A stretch of 64,000 nucleotides of DNA from DATCYX01 sp963714425 (GTDB lineage: Bacteria; Chloroflexota; Anaerolineae; Anaerolineales; UBA4823): assembly GCA_963714425.1 (NCBI GenBank), contig CAVQOI010000001.1, forward strand, positions 186,001 through 250,000, written 5' to 3'. The translations under genes and the position numbers were made by a program. Below, in pieces: positions 8,785 through 16,852 of this stretch. Within the stretch, counting starts at the first letter, position 1, and the number at the start of each line of letters is the position of its first letter. The notes under the pieces are model-generated. The model was not told the origin of the DNA. It saw nothing but the letters and a program-made list of their open reading frames with translations, and searched no databases.

Positions 8785-9424
8785 CCGCTCAAACAACCAG
8801 ATTGCCAGCTTTTACCCTGGGGCTATGGCACACGCAGCACAGCTCTCCCTGCATGAGCTTCAGGCTGATCTGCCAGATATTGTTGTAATATCACCGAATG
8901 ATCCTGAAGCGATGAAACTCTACGTGCGCGAATGTCGAGAACTTGATATTTCCTATCTGTACGACCCGAGCCAGCAAATTGTGCGCATGACAGGTGAAGA
9001 GCTGCGTGCGGGAATTGAAGGTGCACTGGCACTCGTTACCAACGATTACGAGTTTGCATTGATTCAAAAGATGACCGGCATGTCTCCCCAAGACATCCAG
9101 GCGTTGTGCAAGTTTCTGGTTGTCACACGTGGAGAACACGGAGCCAATGTGTATGCTGGGGATGAGCAACACCATGTCCCGGTGGTCGTACCTGATCAAA
9201 TCGTCGATCCTACCGGTGTGGGGGACGCTTTTCGAGGCGGCTTCCTGACTGCCTATGCTCACGATCTGGACTGGCTCACATGCGGCCAGGTAGGGACTCT
9301 GGCGGCGACATATTGCCTGGAGCATAGCGGCTCGCAAGGTCACTCCTACACTCCCGAGCAGTTCGTCGCACGTTTCCGTCATCATTTTGACGATCACGGT
9401 AAGCTAGATTTGCTATTGAAATAA
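8636..9424 (+). CDS. PfkB-family kinase, C-terminal part after a frameshift (adenosine kinase-like)
   Basis: Main body of the kinase, in the second frame; the open frame reaches back to 8528 but those residues are noise. It shows the PfkB signature DPTGVGDAFRGGFLTAY near the C-terminus, with the catalytic Asp and anion hole, and the VTRGEHGANVY strand. Its place between mtnA and ahcY suggests that it phosphorylates adenosine released by AhcY, or methylthioribose. Adenosine kinase is the better guess because PfkB is the adenosine kinase fold and bacterial MtnK belongs to a different family. Specificity is inference. Confidence 0.8.
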   Translation, partial: ALFGIHPRLFATVGEDFEEYRQWLEGKGVDTYWAKVIPGEYTASFFANTDRSNNQIASFYPGAMAHAAQLSLHELQADLPDIVVISPNDPEAMKLYVRECRELDISYLYDPSQQIVRMTGEELRAGIEGALALVTNDYEFALIQKMTGMSPQDIQALCKFLVVTRGEHGANVYAGDEQHHVPVVVPDQIVDPTGVGDAFRGGFLTAYAHDLDWLTCGQVGTLAATYCLEHSGSQGHSYTPEQFVARFRHHFDDHGKLDLLLK

Positions 9425-9443
9425 TGATTACGAGGAGATAAGT

Positions 9444-10703
9444 ATGGAGAAATATGACGTCAAAGATGTGAAACAGGCTGAGGGAGGCCGGCGCAAGATC
9501 GAGTGGGCGGCACGTGAGATGCCAGTCCTGCGCATGATCCAGCAACGCTTTGCCAAGGAGCGCCCGTTGGCAGGCGTACGTTTGTCTGCTTGCCTGCATG
9601 TGACGACTGAGACTGCAAATCTGGCGCAGACACTGCACTCGGGTGGCGCTGACCTGGTGCTCACCGCATCAAACCCATTATCGACCCAGGATGATGTGGC
9701 CGCCTCATTGGTGACTCACTTCGAGATCCCGGTGTTTGCAATCAAGGGGGAGGACCACGCCACCTACTACCGGCACATCAACGCAGCCCTGGATCACCGC
9801 CCGCATATGACTATGGATGATGGCGCCGATCTCGTCGGGACACTGCATAAAGAGCGCAGAGACCTGCTCTCCAATATGATCGGCGGCACAGAAGAGACTA
9901 CAACTGGCGTGATCCGCTTGCGCGCCATGTCTGCCGATGGCGCCCTGGCTTTCCCGGTCATTGCCGTCAATGACGCCATGACCAAGCATTTATTCGACAA
10001 TCGCTACGGGACAGGGCAATCCACGATTGATGGGATTGTGCGCGCAACGAACGTACTGCTGGCTGGGAAGACCTTCGTCGTGGCTGGATTCGGCTGGTGC
10101 GGGCGCGGGTTGGCGATGCGGGCACGCGGACTGGGTGCCAATGTAATCGTCACCGAAGTAGAGCCATTGCCTGCTCTTGAAGCGATCATGGATGGCTACA
10201 GGGTCATGCCTATGGATGAAGCCGCGAAGATAGGCGATTTCTTCTGCACAGTCACAGGCGATATCAATGTGATCGACAGCCATCACTTCCAAATGATGAA
10301 GGATGGGGCGATTGTGGCAAACTCAGGTCACTTCAACGTGGAAATCAATATCCCAGCACTGGAAGAAATGGCAGCCGAAAAACGCCTGGTGCGTCCTTTT
10401 ATTGAGCAATATACCCTTAATGATGGGCGGAGGATTAACCTGCTGGCGGAAGGGCGACTGATCAACTTGGCGGCAGCGGAAGGGCATCCAGCCAGCGTGA
10501 TGGATATGTCGTTCGCCAATCAGGCACTCGCAGCCGAATACATGGTCAAAAACGCCGATAAACTTGAGAACAAAGTCTATTCCGTACCTGAAGAGATCGA
10601 TAAGGAGATCGCCCGCTTGAAACTCGATGCCATGGGTGTGAATATCGACGTGCTTACCGCCGAGCAGGTGAAATACTTGAATTCCTGGGAAGAGGGGACA
10701 TAA
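9444..10703 (+). CDS. ahcY: adenosylhomocysteinase
   Basis: 419 aa; reversibly splits S-adenosylhomocysteine into adenosine and homocysteine using bound NAD. Substrate and NAD motifs are clear: CLHVTTETANLAQTL near residue 50, SNPLSTQDD near 75, EETTTGV near 152, the dinucleotide site VVAGFGWCGRG near 211, and a C-terminal LTAEQVKYLNSWEEGT. It lacks the ~40-residue insertion and the KPDHYRY-type tail of the eukaryotic/proteobacterial enzyme, so it is the short archaeal/Thermotoga-type form. GAGGAG lies 7 nt before the ATG. It sits 19 bp after the PfkB kinase, consistent with one operon. Confidence 0.96.
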   Translation: MEKYDVKDVKQAEGGRRKIEWAAREMPVLRMIQQRFAKERPLAGVRLSACLHVTTETANLAQTLHSGGADLVLTASNPLSTQDDVAASLVTHFEIPVFAIKGEDHATYYRHINAALDHRPHMTMDDGADLVGTLHKERRDLLSNMIGGTEETTTGVIRLRAMSADGALAFPVIAVNDAMTKHLFDNRYGTGQSTIDGIVRATNVLLAGKTFVVAGFGWCGRGLAMRARGLGANVIVTEVEPLPALEAIMDGYRVMPMDEAAKIGDFFCTVTGDINVIDSHHFQMMKDGAIVANSGHFNVEINIPALEEMAAEKRLVRPFIEQYTLNDGRRINLLAEGRLINLAAAEGHPASVMDMSFANQALAAEYMVKNADKLENKVYSVPEEIDKEIARLKLDAMGVNIDVLTAEQVKYLNSWEEGT

Positions 10704-10727
10704 TCTTCGGGAAAGGCGGTCTGATCG

Positions 10728-11063
10728 TCACTTTGGAGGGAGTGTCAGAGCAAAATGTATGCCTAGGTCTACCCATTCCCGTAGTGCTTGCTCAGATTGG
10801 AAGCCCGAGGGCCGCACACTCAACCAACCGCTCATGGGACGCCCTGTCAAATCAAAAGGGTGGGCGCCTGGGCGGTTGAGTGCATCTATATACCCCTCCT
10901 TCCCAACACGGACAATCATTTCGTTCTTGTGGACGCCGCACGCCATATTTCCCTGGAGCATGTAAGCCACACCTCCAAACATCTTTTTCTCAACGAACTC
11001 GGGATGGTTGGCTTGTTCCAGGGCGTTCTTTATGCGCTTTGCAAGTTCGGTGTCATAAGCCAT
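10728..11063 (-). CDS. TfoX/Sxy N-terminal domain protein
   Basis: 111 aa. The pattern VEKKMFGGVAYMLQGNMACG followed by VRVGKE and HPFDLTGRPMSGWLSV is the TfoX N-terminal domain. The full TfoX/Sxy of gammaproteobacteria co-activates competence genes; stand-alone N-terminal domains are widespread and of unknown role. The ATG has AAGGAG upstream. It is convergent with ahcY, 24 bp away. Confidence 0.85.
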   Translation of the reverse strand: MAYDTELAKRIKNALEQANHPEFVEKKMFGGVAYMLQGNMACGVHKNEMIVRVGKEGYIDALNRPGAHPFDLTGRPMSGWLSVRPSGFQSEQALREWVDLGIHFALTLPPK

Positions 11064-11121
11064 TATTTTCTCCTTCTGGAAATATTGACTACCGAGGTGC
11101 GCGGGTCTGATAGTCGCGTGC

Positions 11122-11655
11122 TTAAAATTTATCGAGCCTGCGTTTCATGATACTTACCGGATGACCTCGGTATTCAGGTTGCTCGATGATCTCCCAACCA
11201 AGTTCGGCGTACAAAGCCACACTGCGTCGTGTGTACAGGTAGAGTTCGCTTATCCCGAGGCGCCTCGCTTCGGTAGCAGTAGCCTCAACTACGCGGGCGC
11301 CAATCCCCTTACGACGATATTGCGGAAGGGAAAACACGCCTCCCAGCCAATGCAAGTATTGCGGGTGGGTTTCCATTTCCATAAGCTTCAGGCTGGCTGT
11401 GGCGATAGGTACACCCTTCAGAGATGCTACCATTGTCAATGGAAATCGGTCCCGGTTCAGGCGTGTGTGGAATTGGTTGAGGAAGTCCTCTATGCTGAAT
11501 GGCGGGTCGCCATGCCCCCATTCCTGGTAGAACCATTCAGCCAGCACCGGCAGCCACTCAGGTCTATCAGCAAGATATTCGATATCTACGGGTAACATAC
11601 TCAACCTGCCGGTGACTAAATTCTTGGATTGGATTTCTGTTGGCGAAAAGTGCAA
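11122..11655 (-). CDS. GNAT-family N-acetyltransferase
   Basis: 177 aa. Shows the GNAT acetyl-CoA core: a substrate-side strand (LHWLGGVFSLPQYRRKGIG) whose QYRRKGIG is the pyrophosphate-binding loop, followed by helix ARVVEATATEARRLG and strand LYLYTRRSVALYAELGW. The acceptor is unknown. The most upstream ATG is used; a Met 20 codons later (LPVDIEYLADRPEW) is an alternative start with a weak RBS. It lies between the TfoX-like gene and the recA-linked lipoprotein on the same strand. Confidence 0.85.
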   Translation of the reverse strand: MHFSPTEIQSKNLVTGRLSMLPVDIEYLADRPEWLPVLAEWFYQEWGHGDPPFSIEDFLNQFHTRLNRDRFPLTMVASLKGVPIATASLKLMEMETHPQYLHWLGGVFSLPQYRRKGIGARVVEATATEARRLGISELYLYTRRSVALYAELGWEIIEQPEYRGHPVSIMKRRLDKF

Positions 11656-11673
11656 GCCCCTTATCGGGGACGA

Positions 11674-12261
11674 TTAACCTGAGACTTGAATCTCGATAAA
11701 GATCAGGTCACCGAAGGCCGTACCATCCGGGGAAAATGCCTGCCAGGCACTGCGATGAGCTCCAGCTTCGGAAGGAGCAGTGAAGATTACTCGGATGGAG
11801 GCTTGCATGCCACTGCGGGCTGGGAAGAGCGCTTGTTCGGTAGGAGCATCCATTTCAGGTCCGCCTACGTGTTTGAGACGGTAAGCTGAATCCCAATTGC
11901 ACGATCCGTTATTCTCTACCTTCCAGCTTTTGTCCAATACCTCACCTGGTGTAACCAGCGAGCCATCCGGGATGCTTAAATCTTCCACGAAGCGAAGGTT
12001 GTTCGTACACGGGGGTAAGGAAGTAGGCAAAGCGACCAGCGTAGTTTCAGCTTCAGGGATGGTGGCTGTAGGGATCAGCATGACCGGTGGATTGGCAGGG
12101 GACACAGAAGTAGGGGGCAAATAGATCCCTTCTGATTGACCAGGTAACGTGCCCGTGCCGCAGGAGACTGTGAGGAAGCTTATACCTAGAAGCATTAATG
12201 CGAGCCCAGGGTAGCTGCTCTGTTTTATGGTCGCACCAACCCTGGATTTATGTCTCGTCAT
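11674..12261 (-). CDS. lipoprotein with NBR1-type Ig-like domain
   Basis: 195 aa. The ATG at 12261 overlaps the recA stop region by 14 nt. The longer open frame (to 12456) is antisense-like noise within recA, so this start is preferred. Signal peptide LALMLLGISFLTVSC ends in a lipobox Cys, followed by a Pro/Thr linker and one Ig-like domain of the kind named after NBR1 (GSLVTPGEVLDKSWKVENNG, then CNW and a late GAHRSAWQAFSPDG). Such domains are common in exported proteins of this bacterial group and probably mediate protein or surface contacts. It is probably translated from the recA transcript. Its function is unknown. Confidence 0.8.
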   Translation of the reverse strand: MTRHKSRVGATIKQSSYPGLALMLLGISFLTVSCGTGTLPGQSEGIYLPPTSVSPANPPVMLIPTATIPEAETTLVALPTSLPPCTNNLRFVEDLSIPDGSLVTPGEVLDKSWKVENNGSCNWDSAYRLKHVGGPEMDAPTEQALFPARSGMQASIRVIFTAPSEAGAHRSAWQAFSPDGTAFGDLIFIEIQVSG

Positions 12262-13327
12262 CTTCCATGCCGCCTTCGTCGTCACCCCCGAAGGGCATCG
12301 GCACGATACCCGAAAGCGCTTGCTGCCGGATTGCCAGCTCGATCTCGTCAGCCATATCGCGATTCTGGCGCAGGAAGTCTTTGGCATTCTCGCGCCCTTG
12401 TCCGAGACGAATATCGCCATAGTTATAGAATGAGCCACGCTTGGAGATGATCTCAAGCTGAGACGCCAGGTCGATCAAGTCGCCAACCTTGGAGATGCCC
12501 TCGTTATACATGATGTCGAACTCGGCAGTGCGGAACGGGGCAGCGACTTTATTCTTTACCACGCGCACCCGCGTGCGATTTCCGATGATATCTTGCCCTA
12601 ACTTGATGGATTGAATGCGGCGTACATCCAGACGCACCGAAGCGTAGAACTTGAGTGCCATACCACCGGTGGTGGTTTCGGGGTTGCCAAACATGACGCC
12701 GATTTTCTGACGCAGCTGGTTGGTAAATATCACAGAAGTATTGGTTTGTTTGATTGCCCCGGAAAGCTTACGCAAAGCCTGTGACATCAAGCGCGCTTGC
12801 ATGCCCATCGTAGCATCTCCCATATCGCCTTCGATCTCATTACGCGGGACCAGGGCGGCGACTGAGTTGATTACAATGGCGTCGATTGCCCCAGAACGCA
12901 CCAGCGTCTCGGTGATCTCCAGGGCTTGCTCGCCCGTATCGGGTTGAGCAATGAGCAGGCTGTCAACCTGTACGCCACAGCGTTCAGCATAGGTGGGATC
13001 AAGAGCGTGCTCCATATCAACAAAGGCACAAGTACCGCCGCGTTTCTGCGCCTCGGCAACGATATGCTGGGCGATGGTGGTTTTTCCAGATGATTCTGGG
13101 CCATAGATCTCCGTAATGCGCCCGCGTGGGATGCCGCCGACACCTAAGGCAATATCCAATGAGAGCGAGCCTGTGGGGATGGCTTCCACCAATAATTTGT
13201 GCGCTTCGCCCAAGCGCATGATCGATCCATCTCCATAGCGTTTGGTAATATCCCCCAGGGCTTTTTCGAGAGCAATATCGCGTGAATTGTCCGGCTCTTG
13301 GCTGGATGACGAGGCTTTTCGGTTCAT
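12248..13327 (-). CDS. recA: recombinase RecA
   Basis: 359 aa; ATP-dependent strand-exchange protein and co-protease for LexA. Walker A GPESSGKTT near residue 73, the MAWB-type strand VDMEHALDP, loop L1 EIEGDMGDATMGMQARLMSQ, loop L2 region IFTNQLRQKIGVMFGNPET with the following TGGMALKFYASVRLD, and the acidic C-terminus DDEGGMEDDET are all present. Length is normal. It has its own promoter with an SOS-like box at 13405-13432. The downstream lipoprotein gene overlaps its end. Confidence 0.98.
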   Translation of the reverse strand: MNRKASSSSQEPDNSRDIALEKALGDITKRYGDGSIMRLGEAHKLLVEAIPTGSLSLDIALGVGGIPRGRITEIYGPESSGKTTIAQHIVAEAQKRGGTCAFVDMEHALDPTYAERCGVQVDSLLIAQPDTGEQALEITETLVRSGAIDAIVINSVAALVPRNEIEGDMGDATMGMQARLMSQALRKLSGAIKQTNTSVIFTNQLRQKIGVMFGNPETTTGGMALKFYASVRLDVRRIQSIKLGQDIIGNRTRVRVVKNKVAAPFRTAEFDIMYNEGISKVGDLIDLASQLEIISKRGSFYNYGDIRLGQGRENAKDFLRQNRDMADEIELAIRQQALSGIVPMPFGGDDEGGMEDDET

Positions 13328-13404
13328 GGTTCAGGGTCTCCTGCTGGCTAGAAATCTATACATCAAACTCGGAATCAAGTCGACCAAAGTATATCGATTT
13401 AATT

Positions 13405-13432
13405 AGTTTAGCACAAATGTTCGACCTGTCAA
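13405..13432 (-). promoter_or_regulatory. recA promoter with SOS-box-like operator in the spacer
   Basis: Minus strand: TTGACA (13432-13427), 16-bp spacer, TAAACT (13410-13405). The spacer holds GAACATTTGTGC (13422-13411), one mismatch from the GAAC-N4-GTTC LexA box of Gram-positive bacteria, and shares CATTTGTGyTA with the uvrB promoter. The -35 overlaps the end of the M23 peptidase gene. Confidence 0.65.
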
Positions 13433-14610
13433 GGGGTCGGTGTGATCTGTGATGCGGGAGGCGTGAATTCAGGTTTCGGTGTGGGCGGAATAAGGACTTC
13501 GCCGCCATCTTTCCCGTGAAAGCGGAAAAACGTAACCCGACCTGGATCGATATGAACCTCCAGGTTGTATGTGGAACCTTCGAAGGGAATCCATACCACG
13601 TAATCACCCGCCGGGAGGTCACCCAACACCAGATTTTCCTGGTAATAGTTATCGCTGACAGCGGCACCGCCTCCGTAGGATTTGACCGCCCAATACTGTG
13701 AGCTTGTTTTAGAACGTACGCTGATGAGATGGCTGAGAAGCGGTGCGCCGTTGCTGTCCAGCAGTCGGGCAGCCAGTATGCCCCAGCCTTCTGGCGGTGA
13801 AAGCCAGAGCTCGGGATTGCGGCTCTGGAAAAATCTGTTTTGACCGAGGCGCACTTCGAAATGCAGGTGTGGTCCGGTTACTTTACCCGTCTCTCCCACC
13901 AATCCGATCACTTTGCCAGTCTCCACATGCTGCCCTACTAGCACATCCACACGGCTGAGATGTCCATAAGCAGTATAGAGGGTTTGCCCATTGTAACCAA
14001 ATGAGTGCTTTATCGCCACAGCCAACCCATACGGGTCAGTAGTGTCCTCTATGCCGCGGAATAAACCATAGCCAGCCCAAGTGACGCGGCCTTCTCCGGC
14101 AGCCAGAACTGGTGTCTCAGGGGGCGCAGGGATGTCGATGCCGGTATGCACGACATCCGGTAAGAAAACGCCACCATAGCGGTAATCTGCCAGCGGCCAA
14201 TTGACTTCGTTGGCAGCGATCGGGCGGGAGAAAAAGAAGTGATCGAAGGGTGTTGGCACCCAGGGTGTAGGGTAAAGTGGCGGTCGCCAGGCCGAGACCG
14301 GCGGTTGACCTGGCGTAGGGAATGTGAAGCGCAAAGGATCAGCGGCTGGCGTAGGTAAGCTAATCGCGAGCAGCCCGGGATTGGCCAGGCTGTCATCTTC
14401 CATCACCATTACGGGTGTAGAAGTTGGCAGCTCTGCAGCAGTAACGGTTATATTCGAGAGGGATTCATCCTCGGAAATTGTAGCAGTAGGGGAGACCGTA
14501 TCTGGGCTAGACGTGGAAAACTGGCAGGCCGACAAGCCGGCGAAGATAAGGAACGCGACCAGACGGCTGCCATGGGTTTGTGCTCTTAGGGAGATGGAAT
14601 TGCGGCTCAT
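13429..14610 (-). CDS. M23-family peptidase lipoprotein (LytM-like)
   Basis: 393 aa. The start at 14610 forms an ATGA overlap with the stop of the upstream beta-propeller gene. The longer frame to 14913 is antisense noise. Signal LVAFLIFAGLSAC gives a lipobox, followed by a low-complexity linker. The M23 domain has HTGIDIPAPPETPVLAAGEG (metal His/Asp), TAYGHLSRVDV and GPHLHFEVR (HxH). Enzymes of this fold cut peptidoglycan cross-links; catalytic His residues are kept, so activity is likely. A C-terminal ~100-residue beta domain follows, ending in a Pro-rich tail. Confidence 0.9.
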   Translation of the reverse strand: MSRNSISLRAQTHGSRLVAFLIFAGLSACQFSTSSPDTVSPTATISEDESLSNITVTAAELPTSTPVMVMEDDSLANPGLLAISLPTPAADPLRFTFPTPGQPPVSAWRPPLYPTPWVPTPFDHFFFSRPIAANEVNWPLADYRYGGVFLPDVVHTGIDIPAPPETPVLAAGEGRVTWAGYGLFRGIEDTTDPYGLAVAIKHSFGYNGQTLYTAYGHLSRVDVLVGQHVETGKVIGLVGETGKVTGPHLHFEVRLGQNRFFQSRNPELWLSPPEGWGILAARLLDSNGAPLLSHLISVRSKTSSQYWAVKSYGGGAAVSDNYYQENLVLGDLPAGDYVVWIPFEGSTYNLEVHIDPGRVTFFRFHGKDGGEVLIPPTPKPEFTPPASQITPTP

Positions 14611-16730
14611 GGCGTGGCTGTAAGCAACGGCAGGGTCAGGGTAGGAGTACGTGTGATAGTCGCAGTTCGGGTGACGGTTGGCGTGCGCGTTGGGAAGGGC
14701 GTACGCGTGGGGGTCGGCGTAAGCGTAGGGCGGCGGGTAATGGTGGGCGTGAATGTTGGTGGCTGGATTGGAGTCGGGGTATAGACTGCATCGACCGGGT
14801 AGACCTCCACCATAGCCGAGAACCAATCCAAACCGCCAGTCAGGACAAACTCGTTGAGACGCGCGGCGGGTAATGCCGAGCGCCATGTCGAGAGTGCTGG
14901 CAAGCGCTCCCACCCGTAACTGGAAGCTAACTCGGTGAAATCCAGCCAGTAGCCGGATGGGATACCCAGAACGGGCGCACCCCCCTGCTCGTAGAAGCGC
15001 GGGTCACCCTGATAACGAGCGTTTAAGTCCCAGGGGGCCTGTTCGAGAGGGATCCCCTGAGTGCCATCCTGGAAGCGTGTGCGCAAAAAGACACGCCAGT
15101 AAGTGGATGGTCCAAAGTCCTCGCGGGTGAAGACCATCCATCCTGCATTAACGGGGGCTGTATTAAGCTCAATTGCGCGCCCGGTATACAGCCAGTCGTT
15201 GAGCAAACCAGGAAAGAGAGGCGATGTGAGTGGAACATAGGCATTCTGTAACACCGAGAGGAAGTCCCAACCCAGCCGTCTGGATAACTCGTTGCGCAGA
15301 GCAATGAACGACTCATCAGCCCGGTCGTGCAGCAATGGGTATGGCGCCTGGACGTCATCCAGCGATACAACCCGCATTCGACCGCTAGGTATCTCAGTGA
15401 TGGGTGTCAGGATATCCTGGTACGGTGGTGTGGGAAGGCTGCGCGCAGCCTGATTAAGCACGGAAGGCAGGGGTTGAGGGAGCGCTTTGCTCCCCCAACA
15501 GAGTCCAGACAGAGACCCCAGCAGAGGCAGCGCTGGCAGAACCAGGCCTGTCCCGTTGGATTGGTATGCGGTCAAATATGCACGATTTGGAGACGACAGA
15601 GGTGTCACAAGAATATCGTTGGAAGGACTCCAGGCAGGCCAATCGCCTGCGCCGATGGCACTCGCAGCTGTTCCCGATTGGCTCACGTCTATCAGCAAGA
15701 TGTTCTGGAAACCCTCCATCTGGGCTGACCAGGCCAGACGCCTGCCCGCTGAATCCCAAACTGGGTGCGCATCGTTCGCTTTAGGGTTCTGGCTCAGGTT
15801 GCGAAAACGATCTTCAATGCGGTCCAGGTCCGCCAGCCAAATTTCGTTCTCACCACTGCGGTTGGAAACGAAAGCGATATGCCTCCCAGAAGGAGACCAC
15901 GCCGGTGTGAAATCGGCGGCAGGATCGTCTGTCAGGCGTAATACCGCCTGGTCGGCTACATCACTCCCCACAGGTCGGATAAATATTTCCATGTTGGGGA
16001 TCGTAAGGGTTACCGGCGGCGTCGCCGTCAGCTGCTCTTGACCTTCCTTGGGAGGCAGGGTGGTGAGTGTTGTGGTGTAGCTCTCATAAACAAGGTATTG
16101 CCCATCGGAGGACCAGGATGGGGCACCGTCGTATTCGGGCGAATTCGTCAGGCGGCTTGTCTTGCCTGTAAACACTTCCAGCATGTAGAGATCCCAGACG
16201 CCGTCTCTGTTGGATGCAAAAGCCAGGCGCGTTCCATCCGGACTGATTGCAGGATGGATGTCGTCCCAGTTCCCAGAGGTTAAGCGGGTGAATGGCAGGT
16301 TTTGTGGGTGGTAGGCAAAAAGGTGATGCCGCCCACCTTCATTCATGGCGAGGAAAATAACGCCTTCATCTACAGAGAATTCGGCTCCTGCTAAAAGTTT
16401 CGAAGTCTCAGGCTGTTGGGAGGGACTTGGACTTGGGGTAGCAGTGTCAGGGTTTTCGACTGCGGAGGTGGTCGGCGTGAGCGTGGGTGGCTCATCGCTG
16501 GGGGTGGGGGAAATTACTTGCGTGTCAGTAACTTCAGCGGGTGGAGAGACCGATGGGCTGAGGCGGAGCATCTGGGCTAAGGGTCCACGCCCATTGACTC
16601 TTGCGTCCAAGAAGACGCCCACTACGATGAGCATGACGACCACCAGCAAGGCGAGCAGAACACGGCGGATCTGTATGGTAATGGGATCTGGGGTTTGCCT
16701 TGGTTGGGGGGCGTCTTTAGGTTGAGTCAT
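14607..16730 (-). CDS. membrane-anchored TolB-like beta-propeller protein (PD40 repeats)
   Basis: 707 aa. A single TM helix at about residues 24-42 is followed by a Ser/Thr/Pro linker to ~110 and then TolB/PD40-type repeats such as HPAISPDGTRLAFASNRDG, APSWSSDGQYLVYES, TPAWSPSGRHIAFVSNRSG and HPVWDSAGRRLAWSA. A non-propeller region (about 430-640) mentions no catalytic motif I recognise, and the tail is an extended TPT repeat. It is likely an extracytoplasmic scaffold or ligand-binding protein. It is translationally coupled by ATGA to the M23 peptidase, suggesting a shared role at the cell envelope. Confidence 0.82.
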   Translation of the reverse strand: MTQPKDAPQPRQTPDPITIQIRRVLLALLVVVMLIVVGVFLDARVNGRGPLAQMLRLSPSVSPPAEVTDTQVISPTPSDEPPTLTPTTSAVENPDTATPSPSPSQQPETSKLLAGAEFSVDEGVIFLAMNEGGRHHLFAYHPQNLPFTRLTSGNWDDIHPAISPDGTRLAFASNRDGVWDLYMLEVFTGKTSRLTNSPEYDGAPSWSSDGQYLVYESYTTTLTTLPPKEGQEQLTATPPVTLTIPNMEIFIRPVGSDVADQAVLRLTDDPAADFTPAWSPSGRHIAFVSNRSGENEIWLADLDRIEDRFRNLSQNPKANDAHPVWDSAGRRLAWSAQMEGFQNILLIDVSQSGTAASAIGAGDWPAWSPSNDILVTPLSSPNRAYLTAYQSNGTGLVLPALPLLGSLSGLCWGSKALPQPLPSVLNQAARSLPTPPYQDILTPITEIPSGRMRVVSLDDVQAPYPLLHDRADESFIALRNELSRRLGWDFLSVLQNAYVPLTSPLFPGLLNDWLYTGRAIELNTAPVNAGWMVFTREDFGPSTYWRVFLRTRFQDGTQGIPLEQAPWDLNARYQGDPRFYEQGGAPVLGIPSGYWLDFTELASSYGWERLPALSTWRSALPAARLNEFVLTGGLDWFSAMVEVYPVDAVYTPTPIQPPTFTPTITRRPTLTPTPTRTPFPTRTPTVTRTATITRTPTLTLPLLTATP

Positions 16731-16852
16731 GGAGCTTTACTGCGAAAGCGGTGGTCACTACCGGAATCATTCTAGCATGGTCGAATAACCCCGTCAATTG
16801 CAGTAAATTCCAAAATTATCAGGTTTGAAAGAAAATTGGGTACTTAAGTAGA

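Noticed and set aside
12262..12456. N-terminal extension of the Ig-like lipoprotein
   Set aside because: It lies inside recA in another frame; the start at 12261 gives a proper signal peptide and lipobox.
14611..14913. N-terminal extension of the M23 peptidase
   Set aside because: It lies inside the beta-propeller gene; the ATGA start at 14610 gives a lipoprotein signal.
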